Positions 39,131 through 50,445 of a stretch of DNA of 64,000 nt are shown piece after piece. The DNA comes from Mycobacterium colombiense (GTDB lineage: Bacteria; Actinomycetota; Actinomycetes; Mycobacteriales; Mycobacteriaceae). The position numbers and the translations under genes were made by a program. The stretch is taken from contig NZ_LZKI01000133.1 of the NCBI RefSeq assembly GCF_001672755.1, forward strand, positions 1 through 64,000. Direction: 5' to 3'. Positions within the stretch are counted from its first letter, which is position 1, and each line of letters starts with the position of its first letter. The notes beneath the pieces were generated by a model. It had not been told where the DNA came from and did no database searches. It was given only the letters and a program-made list of their open reading frames with translations.

Positions 39131-40459
39131 GTGCCAGTACAAAACAGCATAACCGGATCCGGGGCGGAATCCATAGCCGCCAGCATCGAAGCGGCGATCT
39201 CGGCGGGCTCTTTGGCGCCCGGAGACGCGCTCCCGCCGGTGCGTGAGCTGGCCGCCCGGCTCGGCGTGAACGCGAACACCGCCGCCGCGGCCTACCGCCT
39301 GCTGCGCCATCGCGGGGCTGTCGAGACCGGCGGCCGTCGCGGCACCCGGGTGCGCAATCGCCCGGCGACCACCCCGCGCTCGCTGCTCGGCCTCGACGTG
39401 CCCGCGGGCGTGCGGGACCTGTCGACCGGCAATCCGCACCCGGACCTGCTGCCCATCGCCGGCGCCTCGCCGGTCGGCACGGGTGCCGGTCATCCCGTGC
39501 TCTACGGCGAGCCGGCCCTGTCGCCGGCGCTGGAGGAACTCGCTCGCCGCGCGCTGGCCGCGGACGGGATCCCCGCCGATCACCTGGCCGTGACCAGCGG
39601 CGCGCTGGACGGCATCGAGCGCGCGCTCACCGCGCATCTGCGCCCGGGCGATCGCGTCGCCGTCGAGGACCCGGGCTGGGCCAACCTCCTCGATCTCCTT
39701 GCCGCACTGGGGCTTTCCGCCGAGCCCGTGCGGGTCGACGACGACGGGCCGCTGGCCGACGACCTGGCCCGGGCGCTGGAGGGTGGGGTGCGTGCGCTGG
39801 TGCTCACCAACCGCGCCCAAAACCCCACGGGCGCTGCGCTTTCGGCGCAGCGCGCCGAGTCGTTGCGTCCGCTGCTGGCGCGGCGGGCCGAGGATCTGTT
39901 GCTGGTCGAAGACGACCACTGCGCGGGCATCGCCGGGGCGCCACTGCACACCCTGGCCGGCTGCACCGCGCACTGGGCGTTCGTCCGCTCGGCGTCCAAA
40001 GCGTACGGCCCGGACCTGCGGGTGGCCGTCCTCGCCGGCGACCACCGCACCGTCGATCGGGTCCATGGCCGGTTGCGGCTCGGGCCGGGCTGGGTGAGCC
40101 ACTTGCTGCAGCGGCTCGCCGTCGACCTGTGGTCCGACCGGGCGGCCGGGCAGCTGGTCGCGACGGCCGAGCGGCAGTACGCCGACATCCGCCAACGGCT
40201 CTGCGACTCCCTGTCCGAGCGCGGTCTACCGGCTCACGGTCGCTCGGGGCTCAACGTGTGGGTGCCGGTTCCCGACGAGGCGGTCGCGATATCCCGTCTG
40301 CTCGGCGCGGGCTGGGCGGCGGCACCGGGAGGCCGGTTCCGGATGAACACGCCGGCGGGCATCCGCATCACGATCTCCGACGTGACTCCCGACGAGATCG
40401 ATCCGCTCGCCGATGCGGTCGCCCGGGCGGTGCATCCGGCCGGGCGGGCCATCGTGTAG
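39131..40459 (+). CDS. MocR-type regulator (GntR winged helix fused to aminotransferase domain)
   Basis: 442 residues. The N-terminal GntR helix-turn-helix spans about residues 10-75 (PGDALPPVRELAARLGVNAN followed by TAAAAYRLL). The rest is a fold type I aminotransferase domain with LTNRAQNPTGAALS, the pyridoxal-phosphate Asp in LLLVEDDHCAGIAG and the Schiff-base Lys in FVRSASKAYGPDLRVA. Such proteins are transcription factors that bind PLP and a small amine instead of catalysing transamination. GTG 39131 begins directly after the -10 region, probably leaderless. The likely target is the divergent flavin-protein gene. Confidence 0.92.
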   Translation: MPVQNSITGSGAESIAASIEAAISAGSLAPGDALPPVRELAARLGVNANTAAAAYRLLRHRGAVETGGRRGTRVRNRPATTPRSLLGLDVPAGVRDLSTGNPHPDLLPIAGASPVGTGAGHPVLYGEPALSPALEELARRALAADGIPADHLAVTSGALDGIERALTAHLRPGDRVAVEDPGWANLLDLLAALGLSAEPVRVDDDGPLADDLARALEGGVRALVLTNRAQNPTGAALSAQRAESLRPLLARRAEDLLLVEDDHCAGIAGAPLHTLAGCTAHWAFVRSASKAYGPDLRVAVLAGDHRTVDRVHGRLRLGPGWVSHLLQRLAVDLWSDRAAGQLVATAERQYADIRQRLCDSLSERGLPAHGRSGLNVWVPVPDEAVAISRLLGAGWAAAPGGRFRMNTPAGIRITISDVTPDEIDPLADAVARAVHPAGRAIV

Positions 40460-40466
40460 CCGCAGC

Positions 40467-40643
40467 TCAAGCGCCCTCGTCGTCGTCGCTGGTGCCGGGC
40501 CCGGGGCCGCTCCACAACAGCTCGACGCTGGGATACGGCGGCATGTCGTGACGCACGGTGCGCCGGTCCGACGCCGGATTGGTGGCGCGGCGGCTCGGCT
40601 TGCGCCGACAGATCCGCCGGAATGGATGACCGAATTGACTCAT
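40467..40643 (-). CDS. Small unannotated ORF (58 residues) downstream of treZ
   Basis: ATG 40643 to TGA 40467-40469 encodes 58 residues: an Arg-rich N-terminal half (PFRRICRRKPSRRATN) and a proline/acidic end (MPPYPSVELLWSGPGPG then TSDDDEGA). Third codon positions are strongly GC, like real genes nearby, and no other gene covers this 240-bp space. It lies 57 bp after treZ on the same strand and may be the last gene of the treXYZ operon. The basic part could bind nucleic acid. No convincing Shine-Dalgarno is visible and the family is unknown to me. Confidence 0.5.
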   Translation of the reverse strand: MSQFGHPFRRICRRKPSRRATNPASDRRTVRHDMPPYPSVELLWSGPGPGTSDDDEGA

Positions 40644-40699
40644 GGCGGCATCATCAGGGGTGAGCCCGCGGTGCCGCTATTCAGTTATCCACAGCCCAC

Positions 40700-42430
40700 T
40701 CAGACCGACAGGATGGCGAACGAATGGCCTTGTAGCACAGTGCCGTCGGCGCCGGCTGCCGGCTCGCCCCAGGACAGCACCACTTCGCCGCTGACCGGGA
40801 CCGTCACCTGCTCGGCGCCCAGGTTGCACACGATGCGCAACCGGCCACGAGACACGCTGATCCAGCGTTCGTCCTCGTCGTAGTCGACCGCGAGGCGTTC
40901 CAGCCAGGGATCGGCCATGTCGGGGTGGTTGCGCCGCAACGCGATCAGGTCGCGATACAGGCGGAGCAGCCGGGCATGCTCGCCGGTGTCGACCTCGGCC
41001 CAGGCCAGTTTGGAGCGCGCGAACGTCTGGGGATCCTGCGGGTCGGGGATCTCGTCGGCGTTCCAGCCGTGTTCGGCGAACTCGGCCTTGCGCCCTTCGG
41101 CCGTCGCCCGCGCCAGCTCCGGCTCGGGGTGCGAGCTGAAGAATTGGAAGGGGGTCGAGGCCCCGTATTCCTCGCCCATGAAAAGCATGGTGGTGTACGG
41201 AGATCCGAGCGCGAGGGCCGCCTTGATGGCCAGCTGGCCGCCGGTCAGGTTCTGCGACGGGCGATCTCCCAGGGCGCGGTTGCCGACCTGATCGTGCGTG
41301 CAGGTGTAGGCGACCAGCCGGGCGGCCGGAATGCCGGACTTCTCGCTGGTGTCCAGCGGCCGCCCGTGGCGGCGATGCCGGAACGACGAATAGGTGGCGG
41401 CATGGAAAAAGCCGTGCCGCAGCGTCTGTGCCAGGGTAGCCAGGCTGCCGAAGTCGCCGTAGTAGCCCTGGCGCTCGCCGGACACCGCGGTGTGGATGGC
41501 GTGATGAATGTCGTCGGCCCACTGCCCGGTCAGCCCGTAGCCGCCCCGATCGCGGGGGGTGATCAGCCGCGGGTCGTTCAGGTCGCTCTCGGCGATCAGC
41601 GACAGCGGGCGCCCCAATTGCTTTGCCAGCCAGTCTGTTTCGGTGGCGAGCTCCTCGAGGATGTGGATCGCGGTGGTGTCCACCAGCGCGTGCACCGCGT
41701 CCAACCGCAGACCGTCGGCGTGAAAATCGCGCATCCAGCGCAGCGCGCACCCGATGATGTAACGGCGTACCTCGTCGGAATCGGCGTCGGCGATGTTGAT
41801 GCCCTCGCCCCACGGGTTGCTCGCCGACGACAGGTAGGGGCCGTATCGCGGAAGGTAGTTGCCCGACGGGCCGAGGTGGTTGAAGACCGCGTCGATCAGC
41901 ACCCCCAAACCCTTGGCGTGGCAGGCGTCGACGAAGCGGACCAGCCCGTCGGGGCCGCCGTAGGGTTCGTGCACGCTGTACCACAGCACGCCGTCGTATC
42001 CCCAACCATGGGTTCCGGCAAAGGAATTCACCGGCATCAGCTCGACGAAGTCCACGCCGAGATCGACCAGATAGTCCAGCTTCTCGATGGCGGCGTCGAA
42101 CGTGCCGGCCTCGGTGAATGTGCCCAGGTGCAGCTCGTAGATCACCGCACCCTCGACCGCGCGGCCGGCCCACCCGGCGTCGGTCCACTTGGCGGCGGCC
42201 GGATCCCACAGCTGCGAGCGGGCATGCACCCCGTCGGGCTGGCGGGCCGACCGCGGGTCGGGCAGGACGGTGGGGTCGTCGTCGAGCAGGTAGCCGTAGC
42301 GGGCGTCTGGCGCGGTGTCCACGCTCGCATGCCACCAACCGTCATCCGAGCGCGTCATGGCGTGCGCCTGCCCGTCGACGTCGAGCCGAACCCGCGCGGG
42401 TTTGGGCGCCCAGACCCGGAATTCAGTCAT
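40700..42430 (-). CDS. treZ: Maltooligosyltrehalose trehalohydrolase
   Basis: 576 residues. GH13 family: an N-terminal beta-sandwich (FRVWAPKPARVRLDVDG), then the barrel with YELHLGTFT, the nucleophile Asp244 in DGLRLDAVHAL, acid Glu281 in LIAESDLND, and the ADDIHHA motif near residue 307. It releases trehalose from maltooligosyltrehalose made by TreY. ATG 42430 overlaps the treY stop by 8 bp. The order treX-treY-treZ on one strand gives the complete glycogen-to-trehalose (TreXYZ) route, one of the mycobacterial pathways supplying trehalose for cell-wall glycolipids. Confidence 0.96.
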   Translation of the reverse strand: MTEFRVWAPKPARVRLDVDGQAHAMTRSDDGWWHASVDTAPDARYGYLLDDDPTVLPDPRSARQPDGVHARSQLWDPAAAKWTDAGWAGRAVEGAVIYELHLGTFTEAGTFDAAIEKLDYLVDLGVDFVELMPVNSFAGTHGWGYDGVLWYSVHEPYGGPDGLVRFVDACHAKGLGVLIDAVFNHLGPSGNYLPRYGPYLSSASNPWGEGINIADADSDEVRRYIIGCALRWMRDFHADGLRLDAVHALVDTTAIHILEELATETDWLAKQLGRPLSLIAESDLNDPRLITPRDRGGYGLTGQWADDIHHAIHTAVSGERQGYYGDFGSLATLAQTLRHGFFHAATYSSFRHRRHGRPLDTSEKSGIPAARLVAYTCTHDQVGNRALGDRPSQNLTGGQLAIKAALALGSPYTTMLFMGEEYGASTPFQFFSSHPEPELARATAEGRKAEFAEHGWNADEIPDPQDPQTFARSKLAWAEVDTGEHARLLRLYRDLIALRRNHPDMADPWLERLAVDYDEDERWISVSRGRLRIVCNLGAEQVTVPVSGEVVLSWGEPAAGADGTVLQGHSFAILSV

Positions 42431-44723
42431 GGTGGCGCTCCAGCAGAACCACGGGCAGATCGGCGAACAATTGGGCCGCCGACGTCGGGCCGTCGGCGAT
42501 CACGCCGGTGAGTGCGTCCTTCCAGGTACCGTCTGGTAGCGGCAAAACCGTGTTGCCCCAGCCCGTTTCGGTCAGCCGCACGGTCCACCGGGTAACCGCC
42601 ACCACGATGTCCTCGCCGCGGCGGAAGGCCAGCACGTGATCGGCGGCGTCGCCGTTGGCCAGCACCGGGACGTAGTCGCCGTGCAGGAAGGTGTCCGGAT
42701 GGTTGCGGCGCACGCGAAGTGCGGTGGTGACGACCCGGATTTTCGGATGCTCCAAGGCCCGCAGGGCGGCGCGCCGGGCGGCGTAGTCGACGGCCCGGCG
42801 GTTGTCCGGGTCGACCAGGCTGTCGTCCCACAGCTCGGTGCCCTGGTACACGTCCGGGATTCCGGGCACGGTCAGCGCCAGCAGCTTCTGGGCCAGCGCG
42901 TCACTGGCGGCGTGCGGATTGAGTTGGGCGACAAGCTCGGTCAGCTGGCCGGCCACGGGGCCGTCGAGCACGGTGTCCAGCCACCGATGCACCGCGTCCT
43001 CGAAGTCAGCGTCCGGGTCGTTCCATGAGGTGTGCCAGGACGCTTCCCGGATGGCCTTCTCGGTGTAGGCGTGCAGCCGGTCGCGCAGCGCGTCGGTGAC
43101 CTCGCCGTTGACCGGCCACACGCCGAAGATGTTCTGCCACAGGAACTGTCCCGTCGCGGGATCGGGGGAGGGCGCGGCTATCTCCCAGCGCGCGAGGAAC
43201 TCGGTCCACAGCGACGGCACCTGGGACAGCACCGAGATGCGGGCACGCACGTCCTCGCCGCGCTTGGTGTCATGGGTGGTCAGCGTCGTCATGGTCTGCG
43301 GCCACAACCGGGCCCGGGTGGCGGCGCTGTGATGGAATTCGGCCGCGCCGACACCGAATCGGTGCGGCTCGCCGCCCACCTCGTTCAGCGAAACCAGCCG
43401 GGCGTCACGGTAGAACAAACAGTCCTCGACAGCCTTGGCGGTGACGGCGCCGCACAGCTGCTGCAGCCGGGTGGCCGGCTCACCGCCGCGGGCCAGCGCC
43501 GCGGCCAGCACCTGCAGTGCGGAACCCAACTCCGGTGCGGCCGCCTGGGTTTCGGCCAGCGCGGTGGGCAGCAGCGCGACCAGGCCGGGGTAGTCGCAGC
43601 GGTACACCCCGATATGGGTGAGCAGCGCGGCCACCGCCTCGGGCAGCTGCGGGTGGTCGGCGCCGGCGGTGGCCACGATGCTGCGGCGCAGTCGGCGCAG
43701 CTCGCTGGCCAACGTGTCGGTGGCCGCGCGGATCTTGAGTTCGACCAGCATGTCCGGCATCGCGTGATAGTCCACACCGGCCGACTCCACCAGCGCGGTC
43801 AGCGCCGGGGCGCCTTTCGGATCCACCAGCACGCCACCGGTTTCGCGCAACACGTCGTAACCGGTGGTGCCGCCGATCGGCAGGGTGGGCTCGAGCGCCT
43901 CGTCGACGGCCAGGATCTTCTCGATCACGATCCAGGCCTCCGGGCCGGTCAGCTCGCGCAGCCACGCCAGGTATCCGCACGGGTCGGACAGCCCGTCGGG
44001 ATGGTCGATGCGGATGCCGTCGACCAAGCCTTCGGCGAACCATCGCCCGACTTCGGCGTGTGTGGCGTCGAAGACGGCGCGGTCCTCCTGGCGCAGCCCC
44101 GCGAGCGAGGTGATCGAGAAGAACCGGCGGTAGCCGCAGACGCCGTTGCGCCAGCCCACCAGCCGGTAATGCTGGCGGTCGTGCACCTCGGGGCCACTGC
44201 CCTCGGCGGTGCCGGGCGCGATCGGGAACGCCAGATCGCCCAGGCGCAACAGGTCCCCGTCGACGGTGAGGCCGGCAACGTCGTCGTCGGAGCCCAGCAC
44301 CGGCAACACGATGCGGCCGTCCTCGTCCAGGTCCCAGTCGATGTCGAAATACGTTGCGTAGCGCGAAGAACGGCCGTTCCGCAGGACGTCCCACCACCAG
44401 GGATTCTGCCGCGGCTGGTCGATGCCCACATGGTTGGGCACGATGTCCACGATCAGGCCCAGGCCGCGCTCCCGCGCCGCCGCGGACAGTCGCGCCAGGC
44501 CTTCTCGGCCGCCGATCTCCGGTGACACCGTGGTGGGGTCGGTGACGTCGTAGCCGTGGCTCGACCCCGCGGTCGCGGTCATGATCGGAGACAGATACAG
44601 GTGCGACACCCCGAGGTCGTTCAGGTAGTCGAGCAGGTTTTCCGCGTCGGCGAAGGTGAACGCGAACCCGCTGGATTCACCACGCAACTGCAGCCGGTAG
44701 GTGGAGATGACGGGTAGAGCCAT
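42423..44723 (-). CDS. treY: Maltooligosyltrehalose synthase
   Basis: 766 residues, GH13 with the long insertions of TreY. TYRLQLRGESSGFAFTFADA at the N-terminus and the VDIVPNHVG region I precede GIRIDHPDGLSDP (nucleophile Asp), the acid Glu in AWIVIEKILAVDE, and GTTGYDVLRETGGVLVDPKG, a TreY hallmark. The C-terminus has VPGIPDVYQGTELWDDSLVD PDNRR. It converts the reducing end of a maltooligosaccharide into an alpha,alpha-1,1 linkage. It lies 3 bp downstream of treX and overlaps treZ by 8 bp, so the three are co-translated. Confidence 0.96.
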   Translation of the reverse strand: MALPVISTYRLQLRGESSGFAFTFADAENLLDYLNDLGVSHLYLSPIMTATAGSSHGYDVTDPTTVSPEIGGREGLARLSAAARERGLGLIVDIVPNHVGIDQPRQNPWWWDVLRNGRSSRYATYFDIDWDLDEDGRIVLPVLGSDDDVAGLTVDGDLLRLGDLAFPIAPGTAEGSGPEVHDRQHYRLVGWRNGVCGYRRFFSITSLAGLRQEDRAVFDATHAEVGRWFAEGLVDGIRIDHPDGLSDPCGYLAWLRELTGPEAWIVIEKILAVDEALEPTLPIGGTTGYDVLRETGGVLVDPKGAPALTALVESAGVDYHAMPDMLVELKIRAATDTLASELRRLRRSIVATAGADHPQLPEAVAALLTHIGVYRCDYPGLVALLPTALAETQAAAPELGSALQVLAAALARGGEPATRLQQLCGAVTAKAVEDCLFYRDARLVSLNEVGGEPHRFGVGAAEFHHSAATRARLWPQTMTTLTTHDTKRGEDVRARISVLSQVPSLWTEFLARWEIAAPSPDPATGQFLWQNIFGVWPVNGEVTDALRDRLHAYTEKAIREASWHTSWNDPDADFEDAVHRWLDTVLDGPVAGQLTELVAQLNPHAASDALAQKLLALTVPGIPDVYQGTELWDDSLVDPDNRRAVDYAARRAALRALEHPKIRVVTTALRVRRNHPDTFLHGDYVPVLANGDAADHVLAFRRGEDIVVAVTRWTVRLTETGWGNTVLPLPDGTWKDALTGVIADGPTSAAQLFADLPVVLLERHHD

Positions 44724-44726
44724 GCG

Positions 44727-46928
<2,202 letters not shown>

Positions 46929-46989
46929 CTATCGACCTTATCCGCGTGCGGTTGCGCTCACCCGGGTAAGCGGCCAGGAGTAAGGCGGG

Positions 46990-49149
46990 TCACCACCAGC
47001 CGGTGGCCTCGGCGATCTGGCGGCCCAATTCGGGTGTCATGGTCCGCACATAGGTGGGGGTCAGGTGGTGGGCGCCGTGGTAGATCAGGATGTTTCCCTC
47101 GACCGGGCGGCACACGTCGGCGCGGCAGATCGCGTCCGACATGTCGAGCACCTTGAGCTGCGGAAACTGTCCGACGAAGTCGAGCGTCTGATTGCGGTCC
47201 GAGAGCAGGTCGGAACGCTTGATCGCGCATGACTGCGCGGTGCCGCCCCGTTTGGCCAGGCAGTCCGCCGGGTCGAAGGGTTGTCCGTTCTTCACCAGCC
47301 ACGGGGTGTCTCGCATGCCGAGAATCGGAATGTTGTTGTCGGACAACGTCTGCCAGATGCCGATATAGGTGGCGGGCATGACGTCGCCGCTCTTGATGTT
47401 CCACGGCCGGGTGGTGGTGGTGAAGACGTAGTCGGGCCGGTCGGTGACCAGTTTGGTCATCGTGCGCTGCACCCACTCGCGGCACTGCGGGTAGGGGGCG
47501 TTGTTGCCCATGATCAGCGGGACCTGCTCGGTCGACAGCGGGCAGCCCATCTTCAGATACGTCACGACCTTGAAGTGGCGCGTCTTGCCCAGGATGTCCA
47601 GCGCGGGCAGCCAGTGCTCGGCGTGTGACCCGCCGGCCAACGCGATCGTCCGGTCGGCGGCCACGTCACCGTAGGTGCAGGTGACGACCGCGGGGTTGAC
47701 GAAGTCGCTGATGCAGCCGTCCCGGGTGGTGGCGGGCAGGTCCTGTTTGACCTCCAATACGGAGGGCCGCATCGGCAGCGCGGGCACCCGCAGGCGTTCG
47801 GTCAGCGCACGCGCGCCGGGATAGTCCTGCGGGTTGAGGACGCTGAGCTCCTTGCCGGCCGACCGCAGGACGGTGACGTGCTGCCGCCACGTGAATGAGG
47901 TCGCGGTCAGCGTCACGCCCAGCAGCACGATGGCCGATCCCAGCGCCATCGTCGGCCGGGCCAGGCGGGTCGGCCACCGCCTGGTCGGGGGCGGCGCCAC
48001 CGCAGGCTTCGAGGATGCGCGGTAGCGCAACGGGTCCTCGACGAGCCGGTTGGTCAGATACGCCAGCACACCGGACACCAGCAGCAGCACCGCGCCTTCG
48101 ATGACGCTGGCGTGCTTGTGGCCGCTGTAGGACAGCCAGAAGATCAGCAGCGGCCAGTGCCAGAGGTACAGCGCATACGCCATGGCGCCCAGCTCAACCA
48201 GCGGGCGCGTCGCCAGAATCCGGTTGGGCAGCGGCAACCGGCCGCGCTGCAGGTTGGCCCCGACGAGGATCAGCAGCATGGCGGCGCCCACCGGTACCAG
48301 CGCCCACGGGCCGGGGAACTCCTGCACGCCGTCGATCAGCGCCCCGCAGGACAGCACCGCGCCGAGCGCGACGGTGGCCACCGTCGTCCGCAGCCACATG
48401 GGCCAGCGGACCCGGGTCACCACCGCGCCGACCAGCGCGCCCAGCAACAACTCCCAGCCCCGCGCGAAGGTGTTGTAGTAGGCGGCCGCCTGGTCCTGCT
48501 GGTGCGCGACGATCGCGTAGACGAACGAGGCCACCGTCAGCGCGGTCAGCACGATCAGGAACACGGTCCGCAGCCGGGCGCGCAGGGGGCGCCGGAACAG
48601 GTAGGTCAACCCGGCGATCAACACCAGGAAGCTGACGTAGAACTGGCCCTGCACCGACATCGACCAGATGTGCTGCAACGGGCTGACGGCTTCGCCCGCC
48701 CGCAGGTAGTCCGAGGCGGTGTTGGCCAGCTCCCAGTTCTGGTAGTAGCCGAGGCTGGCGAGGCTCTGGTCGGCGAACGTCTCCCAGCGGGTCTCCGGTT
48801 GAACCAGGATGGTCAGCACCGCGCAACCGGCCAGCACCACGACGAGCGCGGGAACCAGGCGACGGATGAGCCGGACCACCTCGGAGGCCGGCGACAGCGT
48901 CACGGCCGGGTTCAGCGCGGCACGAATCACCTTGCCGCCGAAGAAGAATCCGGACAGCGCCAGGAAGACGTCCACGCCGCCGGAGACGCGGCCGAACCAG
49001 ATGTGGAAGACGGCGACCAGCGCAATCGCGATGCCGCGCAGGCCGTCGAGGTCGTAGCGATAGAACCCCTGCGACCCCGGATTGCGCACCCCCGTGGCCC
49101 CCGGATCGGCGGTGGCGTCCGGTGCGGGAGAGGGGGGCGGGGTCTGCAT
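46990..49149 (-). CDS. Membrane acyltransferase (AT3) with extracytoplasmic SGNH-like domain (Rv1565c-like)
   Basis: 719 residues. Residues about 30-395 form an OafA-type acyltransferase 3 domain: YRYDLDGLRGIAIALVAVFH with the catalytic His, GGVDVFLALSGFFFGGKVIR, and about ten membrane helices up to LVEDPLRYR. The C-terminal 300 residues are an extracytoplasmic SGNH-like domain with Ser in ALAGGSHAEHW and a His near the end in IYHGAHHLTPTYV. The usual Asp two or three residues before that His (DxxH) is absent here (GAHH). The enzyme probably O-acylates a cell-envelope glycan or glycolipid. It lies 61 bp downstream of nothing on its strand; treX follows after the stop. Confidence 0.88.
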   Translation of the reverse strand: MQTPPPSPAPDATADPGATGVRNPGSQGFYRYDLDGLRGIAIALVAVFHIWFGRVSGGVDVFLALSGFFFGGKVIRAALNPAVTLSPASEVVRLIRRLVPALVVVLAGCAVLTILVQPETRWETFADQSLASLGYYQNWELANTASDYLRAGEAVSPLQHIWSMSVQGQFYVSFLVLIAGLTYLFRRPLRARLRTVFLIVLTALTVASFVYAIVAHQQDQAAAYYNTFARGWELLLGALVGAVVTRVRWPMWLRTTVATVALGAVLSCGALIDGVQEFPGPWALVPVGAAMLLILVGANLQRGRLPLPNRILATRPLVELGAMAYALYLWHWPLLIFWLSYSGHKHASVIEGAVLLLVSGVLAYLTNRLVEDPLRYRASSKPAVAPPPTRRWPTRLARPTMALGSAIVLLGVTLTATSFTWRQHVTVLRSAGKELSVLNPQDYPGARALTERLRVPALPMRPSVLEVKQDLPATTRDGCISDFVNPAVVTCTYGDVAADRTIALAGGSHAEHWLPALDILGKTRHFKVVTYLKMGCPLSTEQVPLIMGNNAPYPQCREWVQRTMTKLVTDRPDYVFTTTTRPWNIKSGDVMPATYIGIWQTLSDNNIPILGMRDTPWLVKNGQPFDPADCLAKRGGTAQSCAIKRSDLLSDRNQTLDFVGQFPQLKVLDMSDAICRADVCRPVEGNILIYHGAHHLTPTYVRTMTPELGRQIAEATGWW

Positions 49150-49296
49150 GATCGACAGCTAATTTACCGAAAACCCGCCACCCACTCCCGGCAGCTCGCG
49201 GCGGGGAGGCTGCTCAGCCGGGTCGGGAGAGCATCCGCGCCGGGCGGCGGGGGAGCGAGTGGCGGGCGTCGGACGGCCGACGATCGACCGGGGAAA

Positions 49297-50115
49297 CTAC
49301 CTGCCGATGCCGGCGCCGGTCGGCTGCAACGGCGACTGCTGGGTCGGCAGTTGCTGGACGGGCGCTTGCTGGAACGGTGACTGCTGCAGCGGTGCCTGCT
49401 GCGTCGGAACCTGCTGCAACGGCGACTGCTGCAGCGGCGCCTGCTGAGCGGGCAGCTGCTGGGGTGTCTGCTGCAGCGGGGCCTGCTGAGCGGGCAGCTG
49501 CTGGGGTGTCTGCTGCAGCGGGGCCTGCTGGGTGGGCAGCTGCTGCGGTGTCTGCTGGGTGGGCAGCTGTTGCGGCGCCTGCTGCAACGGCGCCTGCTGC
49601 GCCGGCACTTGCTGCAAAGGGGCCCCGAGAATCCGGACCATGTAGGGCGTCATGCCGTTGGTGCGCACCGGCGAGACCTGCACGACGTCGCCGACCTCGA
49701 GCATCTGGTTGTTGCCCAGGTACATCGCGACGCTCTGCGTGCCCTCGGGGCCGTAGAAGATCAGGTCACCCTTGCGGGCCTGCTGCGGGACGATCTTCTG
49801 GCCGACGCGGTAGATCGCGCCCGACGACCGCGGCAGCTTGATGCCGGCGCCGGCGTACGCGTACTGCATCAGCCCGGAGGCGTCGAAACCGACGGTGTTG
49901 ATGCCGGTGCCGGTGCCCCGGGTGGGGCCGTTGATGCCGCCACCGGCCCAGGAGAACGGCACACCGCGCTGCGACAGACCGCGGGCGATCACCACGTCGG
50001 TGGCCTGCTGATAGTCCATCGACCTGGCGCCCGGGTCGGCGGTCGCGATGGTGGGAACCACCATCGGCGCCCCGAGCAGGGCCAAACCGATCGCGAAGGC
50101 GTAGATGCGTTTCAT
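49297..50115 (-). CDS. ripD: NlpC/P60-fold peptidoglycan-binding protein RipD, catalytic residues lost
   Basis: 272 residues. Signal peptide about 1-26 (KRIYAFAIGLALLGAPMVVP ... ATA), then an NlpC/P60 domain (about 35-165). The catalytic Cys is replaced: TVGFDASGLMQYAYAG has Ala79 where FDCSGL is expected, and the catalytic His is Ser128 in TQSVAMYLGN. RipD of M. tuberculosis is likewise known as a non-catalytic peptidoglycan binder. The last 105 residues are a Gln/Pro repeat tail (APLQQTPQQLPAQQ units), much longer than I recall for Rv1566c. It is secreted and acts at the cell wall. Upstream lies a 330-bp leader with a strong hairpin. Confidence 0.93.
   Translation of the reverse strand: MKRIYAFAIGLALLGAPMVVPTIATADPGARSMDYQQATDVVIARGLSQRGVPFSWAGGGINGPTRGTGTGINTVGFDASGLMQYAYAGAGIKLPRSSGAIYRVGQKIVPQQARKGDLIFYGPEGTQSVAMYLGNNQMLEVGDVVQVSPVRTNGMTPYMVRILGAPLQQVPAQQAPLQQAPQQLPTQQTPQQLPTQQAPLQQTPQQLPAQQAPLQQTPQQLPAQQAPLQQSPLQQVPTQQAPLQQSPFQQAPVQQLPTQQSPLQPTGAGIGR
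49316..49618. repeat. In-frame tandem repeat in the ripD 3' end
   Basis: Tandem 42-bp units (14 codons), with near-identical copies beginning about 49440, 49482 and 49524, flanked by shorter degenerate 15- to 21-bp units built on CTGCTG. They encode the Gln/Pro tail. Being in frame and near-exact, the copy number may vary between strains. Confidence 0.85.
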
Positions 50116-50445
50116 TGTTCCTGGCCTCTCAGGCGCTCAATGGGCCTCGACGCGGTGACCTCGCGCGTCCGCCCCCGGTTCATGGACCAGGCGAGGGCCC
50201 CCACGCTGGGGCCGGACGCCGTCCATGGCACTTGCGAAGTGAATCAGCGGTCAGCCCGCTGTATTCACATCAGTCACACAAGCCACTTTGACAACAGATT
50301 TTCTTAGCCGCCAGGTCCACGCGGGATTTTTTGTCGTACCGTGACCGGACGGTGACTGGCGCGCCGAATCTCGTGTGCGCAGTTGTGATTTCGGTCTCAG
50401 TCGGCTACGGAGCCGCACGTCCGCCGGGCGCCGGCGGCGGGGCGA
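50116..50445 (-). promoter_or_regulatory. ripD upstream leader region with stem-loop
   Basis: 330 bp without a gene. On the minus strand a strong nested hairpin lies at 50181-50227: outer arms CATGGAC/GTCCATG, middle GGCG/CGCC and inner GGCCCC/GGGGCC. It is followed by GAACCGGGGGCGGAC. TTGTCA (minus strand, 50292-50297) is a possible -35 box, but no clear TANNNT lies at the right distance. Cell-wall hydrolase genes in actinobacteria are often RNA-regulated, but the GACAGCTAAC signature of the c-di-AMP (ydaO) riboswitch is missing, so I name no class. Confidence 0.45.

Noticed and set aside
50116..50445. c-di-AMP (ydaO) riboswitch ahead of ripD
   Set aside because: GAACCGGGGG and CGCTGATTC are suggestive, but the hallmark GACAGCTAAC and the paired repeats of the class are absent.
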